NCBI GenBank assembly: GCA_003024985.2
Contig: PXIH01S0023675.1
DNA from: Euperipatoides rowelli
Taxonomy: Eukaryota > Onychophora > Udeonychophora > Euonychophora > Peripatopsidae
Length of the DNA stretch: 16,373 nucleotides
Direction: 5' to 3' (one strand)
The notes beneath the pieces are model-generated. The model did not search any database. It saw only the letters and a program-made list of their open reading frames with translations, and had not been told where the DNA came from. How positions within the stretch are numbered: position 1 is the stretch's first letter; the number at the start of each line of letters is the position of its first letter. The position numbers were made by a program, and so were the translations under genes. This document shows positions 1 through 9,113 of this stretch, piece after piece.

Positions 1-217
1 TTTATTTTTATAAAAAATAGCATATAAAAATAGCGGTATAAAAATTTTGATGCGGGCGGTAACCAGAAACTATATTCCAACTTTTAGTGCCCTTAGGCTA
101 TCTTTGAAAATTAATAATAATAATCCATTTCATTTCACCTTTAACCTTGACATAGGTTACGTTGAAGAAATTAGCTGGACTCTCAAGAAAAATTGTCATG
201 TTTGATTGCCTTTTCAG
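1..217. other. intron or upstream sequence, no gene seen
   Basis: AT-rich sequence left of the tentative microexon. I looked for a start codon followed by a SAP first helix, or an exon ending in phase 2, and found neither. The first coding exon is therefore probably left of the window. Confidence 0.4.
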
Positions 218-242
218 GTCATTAGGATTGGAGCCACAAGTT
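218..242 (+). CDS. NUSAP1: tentative 25-nt microexon, middle of the SAP motif (NuSAP-like gene)
   Basis: A pyrimidine-rich stretch ending in TTTTCAG (211-217) precedes this segment and a good donor, GTAAGC, follows at 243. The first base completes a codon begun in an exon left of the window. The remaining 24 bases read SLGLEPQV and end in phase 0, which matches the phase-0 start of the exon at 918. Joined, they give SLGLEPQV-SDKLLQAL, which resembles the middle of a SAP motif; human NuSAP has SLGLRANLRATKLLKAL at this place, one residue longer. SAP motifs are short helix-extended loop-helix DNA-binding units. The segment is very short and rests on splice signals plus this match. The same frame is open back to an ATG at 198, so a local alternative start is possible but gives a poor SAP first helix. 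Confidence 0.45.
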
Positions 243-917
243 GTAAGCCTATTATGAAAACTATGGGTACCGGTACCGTAGTGGTTTTAGCTATAAGGAA
301 AAAAAATTGGGTTTGGTCCCTTTTGTAGGCTACCTTTGTTTGGTCTCAAAGCTGGGGAAAATTGAATTTTTGTAGCTGTCAAGGTCAAAATAACTCAAAT
401 GGGGACCAGATTAAAATTTAATTTTTTTGTGTGTAAAATACCCAGCTAGGCTACCGGTAGCCTATTGATCAAATCCTGTGTTACATTTTGTGGGTCAAAA
501 TTGATTAAAAGTTAGAAGCTGATGTGTGGAAATTACAATATTTAGGCCTAATTGCAGGGAAATACTTGTGCAATTAGCCTATAGACAAATATTTACATTT
601 TCCACATTTGAAAAAAAAAAGACGTGTATTTAATGAAATGAAAGTGTGAACACCGATAAGAAATATGTGAGTGTGAGACATGGTAGATATTAGAATTTGT
701 TTGCCTTAGAAATATTATCCATGGGCATTTCAGCTGCATTAAATTATTTTCAGTAAATCCTAAAATTAAAAGGGTTTAATGTTACATACCATAATTCTTT
801 AGACTACTACGGTGCTTTTAATTTAACTTTTTAATAATACTGTTTAGCAGGTCTTTCATGGATAAATATCCTTACTCTTCCAGGACTTTATTAACTTATT
901 TTTTTTTTTTTTTTAAG
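243..917 (+). other. intron, with two long palindromes
   Basis: Putative intron between the microexon and the SAP exon: GTAAGC at 243 and AG at 916-917 after about 16 T. It holds the palindromes GGTACCGGTACC (266-277) and TAGGCTACCGGTAGCCTA (447-464). I see no coding segment. Confidence 0.45.
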
Positions 918-986
918 AGTGACAAGCTTCTGCAAGCTTTGATTCGTTTTGAGCTCAAAAAGTCTTGCAAAGTTCAAGAAAATCAA
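918..986 (+). CDS. NUSAP1: exon: second SAP helix of a NuSAP-like protein
   Basis: The exon is bounded by a long poly-T tract ending TTTAAG (acceptor AG at 916-917) and by the donor GTAAGT at 987. It encodes 23 residues in phase 0-0, starting SDKLLQALIRFE and ending VQENQ. The KLLQAL core fits the second helix of a SAP domain, and the lysine-rich continuation ending in ENQ resembles the human NuSAP stretch after the SAP helix. In NuSAP the N-terminal SAP motif is attributed to DNA binding, while the C-terminal half binds microtubules. An upstream in-frame ATG at 858 only opens into intron poly-T and is not a credible start. The next exon is 6.9 kb away, beyond an intron filled with mobile elements. 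The family call rests on this exon together with the next one. Confidence 0.65.
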
Positions 987-2070
987 GTAAGTTTCATTAC
1001 TTTATCATATTTTTTCTGTTTTTGGTTTTCTTCAAAAGCATTTATTCATAGGATGCTGTTAAAAAAATATTAAAATATAATTTTCTATCATAAATTAGGA
1101 AAATCATAATGATTAATAATATCAATTTCATACCTGCCAACTTTTACGATTATTCGTAAAATGTACAATTTTCAATATGGTACCTACTCTTTTACGATTT
1201 TCGTATTAGCTACCGGTAATATGCTTTTTACGATTTTTCCATTACCAGCTTATATCAAAAAGAATAACAAATTCTATCTTATGATTGGTTTGTTATTGCT
1301 AAGGTTCAGTAGACCTTTCTTTAGTTTATGACCAGGAAATTACCTGTGTTTAACTTTTATATAAGAAACATGGTAATATTTCACAATATGAATCCAGGGT
1401 GCAAATGATTCACAGTTAGGAACATTATTTAAGTAGCCTAATGAGTGAAATCAATATTGCAATGATTTCACTTTGGTCTTAATTTATTATGAAAAAAGCA
1501 GCAAAAATCATTAGATAATTAGTTAGCAAAGCAGCAAACTTGTAGCGTTTATAGTAGCCTAATGAAAATTTCTTGACTTGATTTCTAACAACCCATTATA
1601 AGCATTCGCCATTAAATGATGACTATCTATTCAATCGAATCAAATCAACAAAATTACTTCAAAGATGATGTAATCATTTTACATGAATACTGAAAAATAG
1701 TGTGACAAACTAAATTCAATCAGTAATATAATAATGTATTTGAAGAGAATAACATAATGATAGTGATATCAGATCAAAATAAAAGCTCAAGCTTACATAT
1801 TGTAAAACTAAAAGTGACTAGATATGACTAGTTTTTGCACCTAAATTAAACCATTGAAATATTAATCTAAAAGTAAGTGAATTTAGTTGTTTTATTTTAT
1901 AAAAAAAAGTAAAAGTAACTTTTAAAAAAAAAAGTGTTTGGCCGAGAAACATCTGTACAGATTACTATAAAAACAAACGCTGATTTGTTAACAGTTGGTC
2001 TAAGGAAAATAATGTAGAAATTGTCAAGCAAGTTTATTATCATTAGGGTTGGGCCATAGTTATTTATTGC
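987..2070 (+). other. 5' part of the 6.9-kb intron
   Basis: Non-coding AT-rich DNA after the SAP exon. The only structure I see is a cluster of TTTTACGATT motifs at 1141-1240. No open frame with coding character is present. Confidence 0.6.
1141..1240. repeat. cluster of TTTTACGATT motifs with a small hairpin
   Basis: TTTTACGATTATTCGTAAAA at 1142-1161 is an inverted repeat (TTTACGA against TCGTAAA). The same TTTTACGATTTT core returns near 1190 and 1226. This may be a fragment of a dispersed repeat or MITE; no target duplication was found. Confidence 0.35.
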
Positions 2071-2088
2071 TTAACACTAAACAGCGGA

Positions 2089-2147
2089 TGACTCGGATCC
2101 GAGTCAGCATGAACTATCACAATATGCTGATGACTCGGATCCGACTC
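2089..2147. repeat. paired TGACTCGGATCCGAGTCA palindromes
   Basis: A perfect 18-bp palindrome lies at 2089-2106. A second copy with one mismatch (TGACTCGGATCCGACTC) lies at 2131-2147. The spacer carries a smaller inverted pair, CAGCAT (2105-2110) and ATGCTG (2124-2129). They sit just inside the left end of the putative MITE, where transposase-binding subterminal repeats are common. Confidence 0.7.
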
Positions 2148-2480
2148 GTTTGTGTTACAAGTTTCAAAATGTAATTTATATGATTGGAAAATTTAGGCAC
2201 ATAAAATAGGAAATAAAAAGTATATTTATTGATCGTTTGAAATTTTCTTTAGTTTTGTGGTCACAGAAATATTATTTTCAAGATCTATCAAGCCATTCTG
2301 AAATTTTGATTTCAGGTAGCCTAATAAAAATATAAAACATTTAGGAATAAAGTTAGGCTATACATTTTTTTAAATCAAAATTTAATGCAGATTTCAAAAA
2401 TTAAAACCAAAAAATTCTAACTTCAATGAAAGGAGAAACAGCAATAAAAAATGTAAGATGAACTGGGTTTTTTTTTTATA

Positions 2481-2998
2481 GCCGACATTTAGAAGAAAAA
2501 AAATTGTTACTGGACTTAATTACTGTTTGGAAATTTAAATTCCTAATAAAAAATAGAGAAAAAAATAATATTTCAGTTTTTTTTCAATCTGTTCTAGATT
2601 TTGAAATATTTGACACAGACCTAATGTCTAATTTGGAGATACAGTATCTGTTGTATGCCGACATTTAGAAAAAATAATAATAATAATAAATCTGTTAGTT
2701 GGAAATAATTTTTTTTAAAATAGTTAAATTCCTGATAAAAAATAGAAAAAATAATATTTCTTTTTTTTTTATCTGTTCTATTGCCTTATTTGGACATTTG
2801 AGTTAAAAAAATCCACATTTGCTTAATGAATTTGTTGTAGACCTATGCTGACATTTTTAAAAAAACATAAAATAAAAAAAATCTTTTAGCTGGATACAAT
2901 TGCTATATACAAATTAAAATACCTGATAAAAAATAGAAAAAAAAATACTATTTCAGTTTTTTACTATCTGTTCTAGATTTTCAATTATTTAGCGTTGT
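2481..2998. repeat. three-copy tandem repeat, about 175-190 bp per unit
   Basis: Three diverged units start at 2481 (GCCGACATTTAG), 2657 (GCCGACATTTAG) and 2847 (GCTGACATTT). Each continues with an A-rich run, a variant of CTGATAAAAAATAGA, a poly-A stretch, ATATTTCAG-like sequence with poly-T, and ATCTGTTCTA. The units fill the middle of the putative MITE. Confidence 0.7.
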
Positions 2999-3324
2999 CT
3001 TATGTGCATACCGTAAATATGAGCTTCAAAATCCATTTCCCATTTTGTTTTAAGCTATTTAATATTTTATTGTGCATTGATTTATATGAAATAAGCTTTA
3101 GGACTTTCATTGAGTAGTTTTTGTTATAGTATTTTATATAAATGTGTGACTGATCCGAGTTACTCCGCACACAGTTAAAGAAAGTTTAGAAATATGTGGC
3201 TCACTCGGCCTAAAAACTACACCATACTGCATAATATTAAGTATTTACTGTATATAAAGTTATTTATCTAAATACATTTTTTAAGAAAACACTTCCGCAT
3301 ATCATCCTGCAGTGAACGTGTTAA

Positions 3325-4001
3325 TAGGAGTAGGGTTCAGCATTGGGTTGAAGGTTAGATACTAGGCTATAAGTAAAAAAAAATGCCAACCCAACATGGA
3401 TGGTTGTTTGGTTGAATCTGTGCAAATAAGCTTGCCCTCCAAACGCTACTTAAAACTCTGTTGAAATGAGACTTTAGAAAAAAAAGCTTTTATCATTGTT
3501 TATTTTAATGTACAGTGTACACGCTAACTACCGCAGTAGGCAATATAATAATTTTTATCAACTATTGTATAAATTGAACAAAGCTTTTAAAACAATGTTT
3601 CTCAAAAACTATCGATTATTTTTGTATAAATTGCTTATCATGCATATTACCTTCCTATTCAAAATCCTTCTTGCTGCGACGACTATATGGATTAACTTGT
3701 TCTTTAACCACTTAACTGATTTGCCGAGTACAGCTCGGGATAGTAAAGCCACCTGCTCTTATTTATCCCGAGCTGAAGTCTGGCAACAATTTGCTGCTGT
3801 TATAATTATTATGAAAATAATTGTTTTAAATTAATGTAAACATATTTAAAGGCGGCTAATATGCTTAAGTGTAGGCCCTACTCCATGATTTTTTTTGGAT
3901 GCAAATATTAAGGGGTTTACAGTATTTACTTATTATATTTTGTAGGTTACATACATATAATATTTATGACACATTCTTATAATTGTTTCTTTTACTATAA
4001 C
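3325..4001 (+). other. intron segment between the MITE and the LTR element
   Basis: No gene is recognised. An open frame of 112 codons at 3496-3834 is low-complexity, hydrophobic and Leu/Phe/Ile-rich, with no motif; it overlaps a strong inverted repeat (3731-3775) and is probably chance. TTAACCACTTAACTG at 3704-3718 resembles the terminus of some piggyBac-like elements, but no partner end was found nearby. Confidence 0.5.
3731..3775. repeat. perfect 12-bp inverted repeat (hairpin)
   Basis: CAGCTCGGGATA (3731-3742) and TATCCCGAGCTG (3764-3775) are exact reverse complements with a 21-nt loop. The stem is GC-rich against an AT-rich background, 24 bp inside a possible TTAA-flanked terminus (3704), so it may be a subterminal hairpin of an old transposon. 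Confidence 0.75.
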
Positions 4002-4550
4002 TGTTGAATATAGCCTATCATAGTTCAGTTATTCAGGGTATAAATTTTGTTATTTTTTATTAGTCTTTACTATACCTCAATCAATATTGCTTATTCCATT
4101 TATTTATGAAAAACATTTGCTTAATTTTATTAAAAAAAAAAAAAACAAGAATAATCCCCCTAACATTAAATACAAACACTTACTTGATTGAAATATGTTA
4201 ATTTGAAATTAATGAATGTATTGGTATATGTAGAATTGTTCTCTCACCATTACCATGGGTGAGATTGTGTTCTGTGTTTTTATTTGTTCTCACCTAATTT
4301 TTTAATGCTTTACTTGTTTCTATATGTATCCTACCCAATTGCATGCTGGGTGAGATAGCTTTGTCTTTGTGTCGCCATCTTGATGATTGCATGGCTGTTA
4401 GACCTTTTGCTGAATCTGTAATAAAATCACCGTTGAAATAACTTTGAAACCTTGTATTTTTTAGATATAATATATATTTGACATAAGTACATATCATTTT
4501 AGTTTTAAACTCTGGAATATTTTGTGAATATACTGTGTCTGGTTAAATTA
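4002..4550 (+). repeat. 5' LTR of the copia-type element
   Basis: It begins TGTTGAATAT and ends GGTTAAATTA next to the primer-binding site. AATAAA at 4420-4425 is a candidate polyadenylation signal within the R region. Short inverted repeats are kept in both LTRs: CTCACCAT/ATGGGTGAG near 4245-4265 and ACCCA/TGGGT near 4334-4352. It aligns with 6978-7581 throughout, with substitutions and indels. A poly-A tract near 4132-4144 varies in length between the copies. Confidence 0.85.
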
Positions 4551-4564
4551 GATTATGAGACTGA
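4550..4564 (+). other. primer-binding site complementary to elongator tRNA-Met anticodon arm
   Basis: AGATTATGAGACTGA abuts the 5' LTR. Its reverse complement, TCAGTCTCATAATCT, is the anticodon stem-loop of animal elongator tRNA-Met (CAT anticodon) as I recall it. The primer would thus be an internal tRNA fragment, as in Drosophila copia, which uses a half-molecule of initiator tRNA-Met. The match is 15 of 15 over the arm. Confidence 0.7.
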
Positions 4565-4661
4565 AAATCTGCGTGTCTCAAAGGGATTTTAAAACCATAT
4601 TGCAAACATAAATCATCGATAGCACAGCATACTAAGAAAGTATTGTTATATACTGTTATTA

Positions 4662-6925
4662 ATGGAAGGAAAGAACTACCAGATAGCCAAGTTAGATGGG
4701 AGTAACTACTTCATTTGGAAAAGGTAGGTAGAAATGTTACTACATAAGGAAAAAATGTGGAATGTGGTGGCTGAATCACCTCCTGATCCAATCACACATG
4801 ACTGGAATATAAAGGACAAAAGTGCCAAGGCAACCATGGGACTTACACTTGACGATATAATTCTTATTACCACATAATATTGTAAAACAGCACGAGAGGT
4901 ATAAAATTTATTAGAACAAACTTATGAACACAAAGGGCTGGCCAGCCGACTTTATCTTCTAAAAAAACTTTACAACTCGGACTACAATAACTCACATAAC
5001 ATGGAAACCTTACTTAACAAGGTCATGGAGATTATAGAGAGGCTCAGATCCATGGGAGAGGAAGTAAAAGAACACCACATCCTGGCCGTAATCCTCGGTG
5101 GACTGCCCCTATATTTAATCCCCTGATAAACGCGATTGAAACCAAACAAGGGGACAAACTTAAACTGAATTATGTTATAGAAAAACTTAGGGACGAAGCC
5201 ATACGTCTAGAAAACCCGTCTGCTAACAACAATGAACCCTGCTCCGCACTGGCTGTTAATCAGACCTACTCCAAGAGAGTGATCACTGTAAAAAAAACGG
5301 GCACATTAGGAGGAATTGCCCCCTTCTTAGAGAGAGACAAAGCAGCAGTAGCGAGAGGGATTTGAGGTCATACTATTCAATGGAAGATGGAATACGTTCT
5401 CCAGAGGAAACAGAATTTCATACAGCACTCATTACTGGAGTTAACACCCCTGAATAACATGACCACTGGATAGTTGACTCAGGGGCGAGTAGCCATATGA
5501 CACCCCACAGGAATACATTCCAAGATCTTAAACAGCTGGACAAACCCATCCAGGTAAGAGTTGCAAATGGGGGAGACCATGATGGCATTAGGGAGAGGAT
5601 ATGTGAAGATAGACACTCATTTAGAAGCATTAGGTATGAGTGCCATAGATTTAAATAAAATATTATACCGGTACTGTATGTTCCAACCTTGAAATCACAG
5701 TTAATATCAGTACCCACCTTGTGCGAGGATGGATATATATAATGTACACTTCTTTAAAGATTATTTTGAAGTATTGAATGAGTTAGGAGATATTCTGATA
5801 TCAGGAGTAAAAATGAACAGAAGCTATTTATTAACTCGACCTGATAAATACAAAAAGGACAGGAGTTCCCCAAACCTGCATACACCAATGGCTTGACCGA
5901 TTGGGTCACCGGTCACTGAAAGGTAACAAGAAAATGGCAAATGATAAAACTGTAAGCGACTTAGTGATATCTTCTTGTCAACACAGTGACTTTTGCTCTG
6001 CATGCCTGACAGGAGCTACAGGTATGTGGCAGATGTCATTTAGGCCCTCCTCCAACCTTAGTAAATAACCCTTTCAAACGATCGTAGCCCTATCATCCCA
6101 AGTACCATCGGAGACAAGTCATATATGATTACATTTACTGATGAGTATAGCAACTATTCCTATGTTGGACTGCTTAATAAAAAGTCAAAGGCAATCGAAC
6201 ACATTCAGTCATTCATAGTGAGAGGGAGTAACAAATTTGGGCGCTATCCAGAAGTTCTGCACAGAGATGAAGGCGGAGAATATACAGTATGTCTAAAATA
6301 TCTTGAACATTTCCTAAACTTGCATGGAATTGTTCAACAGACATCCGTTCCATATACTCCCCAACAGAACGGACGGGTGGAGAAAAGAAATAACACCTTG
6401 CTGAACATGACTAGGAACACTCTCCATTCCTCAGGTCTGCCCAAAGGATTGTGGGGAGAAACAATAACTACTGCTTGCTATTTGCTAAATAGACTTCCAC
6501 ACTCAGCCACATTCAAAAACCCCTTTGAGTTGTGGAATGACAAAATAACATCTGTAAAACACATCTGAGCTATAGGAAGTTGTGCTTATGTGTATATCCT
6601 GCTTAAGCTCCGAGGTAAGTTAGGAGATACGTCCCAATATGGTTATTTATTGGGCTATGGGGAAAATAGTAAAGGTAAATCGTCTTTGGGACCCACTGAG
6701 TAGGCTAACCAGATTATCAAGTCAATCAATGTGAAGTTAGACGAAGAGAAAAAAACACTATGAATAGAGATAAAACCTCATATTCAGGCCATTCTTCAAT
6801 GGATCTAATGTATAAAGCACCTGAAGAAACAGAACTGTCAGAAGGAGAGAACCAGAGAACTAATGAGTGTAGAAAATCCACCAGGTCTAATTTTGGAAAA
6901 CCTGCTGAAAAATTAACTTATTAAA
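4662..6925 (+). pseudogene. degenerate copia gag-protease-integrase polyprotein
   Basis: It starts at ATG 4662 (MEGKNYQIAKLDGSNYFIW), the usual opening of copia-type Gag. The UBN2-like Gag region continues to about 5115 but has stops, e.g. TAG right after FIWKR and TAA twice in the next 70 codons, then frameshifts near 5115 and 5275. A zinc knuckle at 5278-5319 reads SDHCKKNGHIRRNC, with the first Cys replaced by Ser. A protease motif VDSGAS lies at 5473-5490, followed by another frameshift. A GAG-pre-integrase stretch (RLGHRSL, then CSAC) lies at about 5897-6025, with the expected WH changed to WL. Integrase follows, then the linker RGKLGDTSQYGYLLGY and a KSTRSNFGKPAEKLTY tail ending at a TAA at 6922-6924. 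In complete elements this tail precedes reverse transcriptase, which is absent. Confidence 0.85.
6125..6568 (+). pseudogene. integrase core segment, open reading frame within degenerate pol
   Basis: The 147-codon open segment covers the catalytic core of the copia integrase, which inserts the element's cDNA. All three catalytic acidic residues are in place: Asp6 (TFTDEYS), Asp48 (HRDEGGEY) and Glu86 (NGRVEKRN), the last two separated by 37 residues. PYTPQQNGRVEK and TACYLLNRLP are family hallmarks. The ATG is internal to the ancestral polyprotein, and a stop at 6566-6568 interrupts the reading before the C-terminal linker, so this is a fragment and not a gene in its own right. It is conspicuously better kept than gag and protease. 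Confidence 0.88.
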
Positions 6926-6967
6926 TATGAATTGAAATGTAATATCCATATGATATCCCCTGCCTAA

Positions 6968-6977
6968 TTTCAGGGGG
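6968..6977 (+). other. polypurine tract before the 3' LTR
   Basis: TTTCAGGGGG directly precedes the 3' LTR start TGTATTGAAT. A G-rich purine run at this point is the normal primer site for plus-strand DNA synthesis. Confidence 0.6.
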
Positions 6978-7581
6978 TGTATTGAATATCATAGCCTAGT
7001 TCAGTTATTCAGGGGATAAATTTTGTTATTTTTTATTAGTCTTTACTATACCTCAACCAATATTGCTTATTCCATTTATTTATGAAAAACATTTACTTAA
7101 TTTTATTAAAAAAAAAAACAAGAATAATCCCCCTAGCATTTAATATTATACTAATATTAATACAAACACTTATTGATTGCAATAGGCTATGTTAATATCC
7201 TCTTGATAAATAGATTTGAAATTAAGTATATGATAGAATTGTTCCCACCATTACCATGGGTGAGATTGTGTTGAACTGTGTTTAATTTGTTCTCACCTAA
7301 TTTATTAATGCTTTACTTGTATTCTATATGTATCCTACCCAATTGCATGCTGGGTTAGATAGCTTTGTCTTTTGTCGCCATCTTGATGATTGCATGGTTG
7401 TTGTTAGACCTGTTGCTGAATCTGTAATAAAATCACCGTTGAAATAACTTTGAAGCGTTTTTTAGTTATAATATATATATTCGACATAAGTAAGTCATAA
7501 GTATCATTTAAGTTAACTCTGGAATATTTTGTGAATGCGATTACCGTGATTTATTTGGATACTGTGTCTTGGGTTACGTTA
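6978..7581 (+). repeat. 3' LTR of the copia-type element
   Basis: Direct repeat of 4002-4550, longer by several insertions, including about 20 bp near 7537-7558 between GTGAAT and ATACTGTGTCT and further bases near 7140-7200. It ends GGTTACGTTA, directly followed by the target copy ATAAC. AATAAA is at 7426-7431. Confidence 0.85.
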
Positions 7582-7892
7582 ATAACATAGGTCCCTAGAT
7601 AGTAAATTAAGTATAGGCTATGGTGGCTACCCCTGAATTATTGCATGTGTGCTTCCTGTGTTCAAAAAAAATTTACTCAACAATTTTTTCAAGTAACAAT
7701 AACTACTGTGTATTACCCTATTTAGTGGCTGTATCCACCTTAATTTAAAATTTCTCTAGTTAAATTTAGAACATAATCTTTATCAATGTTTATATTTTTT
7801 AATTCATGAAACACAACTATAATAATATAGTTCTGAATTAATTTTTTTAATTATTCCTTTTTTTTTTTTTAATGTATTATTGTTGTGTATAG
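7582..7892 (+). other. 3' end of the 6.9-kb intron
   Basis: AT-rich intron tail with a poly-T tract at about 7858-7870, ending TGTATAG at 7892. No other feature is seen. Confidence 0.6.
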
Positions 7893-8033
7893 AACTCATT
7901 GTCTGAAGATTCTAAAGAAGCTTCATCTTTAGAGGAATCAGCTGATGGCAAAATATCTCCTGAAATCCCAAACAAGATGGTAACTATGGGAAGAGGAGGG
8001 AGAAAGAGGAAGAAGCTTGGCTCACCTAAATGT
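7893..8033 (+). CDS. NUSAP1: exon: acidic-Ser then basic segment of NuSAP-like protein
   Basis: The acceptor TGTATAG (ending 7892) follows a poly-T tract, and the donor is GTAAGTG at 8034. It encodes 47 residues in phase 0-0. The first half is Ser/Glu/Asp-rich (NSLSEDSKEASSLEESAD). The second half carries GRGGRKRKK, a likely nuclear localisation signal, and a Ser-Pro site (GSPK). Directly after ENQ of the previous exon this mirrors human NuSAP, where ENQ is followed by a Ser/Glu-rich stretch and then a Lys/Arg cluster; this is a comparison from memory, not a computed alignment. A minimal RxxL (RKKL) lies in the basic cluster. The symmetric phase means skipping it would keep the frame. Confidence 0.7.
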
Positions 8034-9113
8034 GTAAGTGTTTAAATATTCTATTGTATTAATTTGCAATATATCAAATTTTTTGAATGGGAAAAAGTAT
8101 TCTATTAAATTGTTTTCTGGTCTCAAAATTTAAAATTTGTTTAATAGGGAAAACAAATGGCTTGGTTATTAATAAATTTGAATCAATATTGTATCATACC
8201 GGTACCGTTCTTGCCACTGTTAAATCTGATCTGGTGTCTTATTTTAAACTATAATTTGGTGTGGAACAAAAAATCAGTCAGACATTGATTTGATGTGTTT
8301 ATTCAAAACAATGTAGTTTTGAATAGTTTAAATCAATATGATGTTGAAAATATTGCCATTAAATTTTTTAAATTTTGTAGCTTTTTTTTTTTTTTTTGTA
8401 AATTATTGATATACCTTGATATATTGCAATTATAGCTCTTGTTAGATAACTAATTTTTGAGTGCTATTTAAACTAATTTAAAAGAGTTAATTAAAATAAT
8501 TTGCAGTTTTTCTTACTTCCATACATTGTAAAATTTGCATAATGAATTAGGCTTATATTATTAGAGTTTTTAATGTTTATCATCCATTTTTGGTTCTAAG
8601 AGAAAATTTAGTCTCTATCCACCTTTAAAGAATATGATGGCAAATTGGCAATATCTGAATCGATTGCCCAATCCATCATCCAAAGAAAAAAACTTCATGC
8701 ATTTTGGACTTATATATTTTTTTTTTCATTGTGAACAATTCCATACTTTGTAAAAAAAAATTCATTAATAAGTAGGATTATCCCATTGAATCTAAGACGA
8801 TCATCCATCCTTTGTCAGGAAAACATTGTTCATTTAAAGTTCAATAAATTAGGTTAAGTATAGATAATCCTGATATTTGTAAAGTAAACCTTTTTAAAAA
8901 TGTATTTCATTAATGCTTATCTCTTCAGAAAATCTTTGAGGGATTTAGTTTGCAAATTTTTTTTTATATGACCCAAACTATAAAATGTTTCAAATGTGTA
9001 TTAGTATGAAACAAATGAACCTCATTAACTAAAATGGGAATTAAAATATATAAATAAAAATTATTTATGCTTGAAATTATTTTTTTTAAAATACTATCCT
9101 AAACATTTTCTAG
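8034..9113 (+). other. intron, with a weak internal direct repeat
   Basis: Non-coding. CCATACATTGTAAAA (from 8520) and CCATACTTTGTAAAA (from 8741) begin two loosely similar stretches of about 70 bp, each leading to an ATCATCCAT motif. From about 8924 the sequence is homologous to DNA upstream of the second duplicated exon. Confidence 0.6.

Larger units (their letters stand above)
2071..3324. mobile_element. putative piggyBac-like non-autonomous element (MITE)
   Basis: The interval starts TTAA-CACTAAACAGCGGATGA (2071) and its right end, read on the minus strand, is TTAA-CACGTTCACTGCAGGATG (from 3324). It is thus bounded by TTAA, the target site duplicated by piggyBac-type transposases, with imperfect terminal inverted repeats beginning CAC. 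Subterminal inverted copies of GCGGA..ACTCGGATC lie at 2085-2099 and 3152-3168, and an 18-bp palindrome lies at 2089-2106. There is no transposase reading frame, so it would be moved in trans. An alternative right end is the TTAA at 3175-3178, next to the subterminal repeat; I prefer the outer one because both outer termini begin CAC. Similarity between the ends is partial and judged by eye. Confidence 0.5.
4002..7581 (+). mobile_element. copia-type LTR retrotransposon, degenerate and lacking RT
   Basis: Two direct repeats of about 550-600 bp bracket a 2.4-kb interior. The element starts TGTTGAATAT and is flanked by ATAAC on both sides (3997-4001 and 7582-7586), a 5-bp target duplication as made by LTR-element integrases. 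The interior runs in copia order, gag - protease - integrase, then goes directly to the polypurine tract. No reverse transcriptase or RNase H is visible. Gag and protease carry many stops and frameshifts, and the LTRs differ by several indels, so the insertion is old and inactive by itself. It lies in sense orientation inside the host intron 987-7892. The LTRs end in TTA rather than the usual CA. Confidence 0.88.

Noticed and set aside
858-1073. Open frame with its own ATG across the SAP exon
   Set aside because: The ATG and the following residues are intron and poly-T translation. Only 918-986 between splice sites is coding.
2481-2998. CRISPR-like array
   Set aside because: Units of 175-190 bp are diverged throughout, with no short constant repeat and unique spacers, and the host is an animal.
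3496-3834. 112-codon plus-strand frame
   Set aside because: Hydrophobic low-complexity sequence without motif, overlapping a perfect inverted repeat in the intron; probably chance.
4294-4497. 67-codon minus-strand frame
   Set aside because: Lies wholly within the 5' LTR and has no protein-like motif.
4550-4564. tRNA-Met gene fragment
   Set aside because: Only the anticodon arm matches, in complementary sense and at the LTR junction. No acceptor, D or T arms are present, so it is a primer-binding site.
5418-5717. 99-codon minus-strand frame
   Set aside because: Antisense shadow of the copia protease region.
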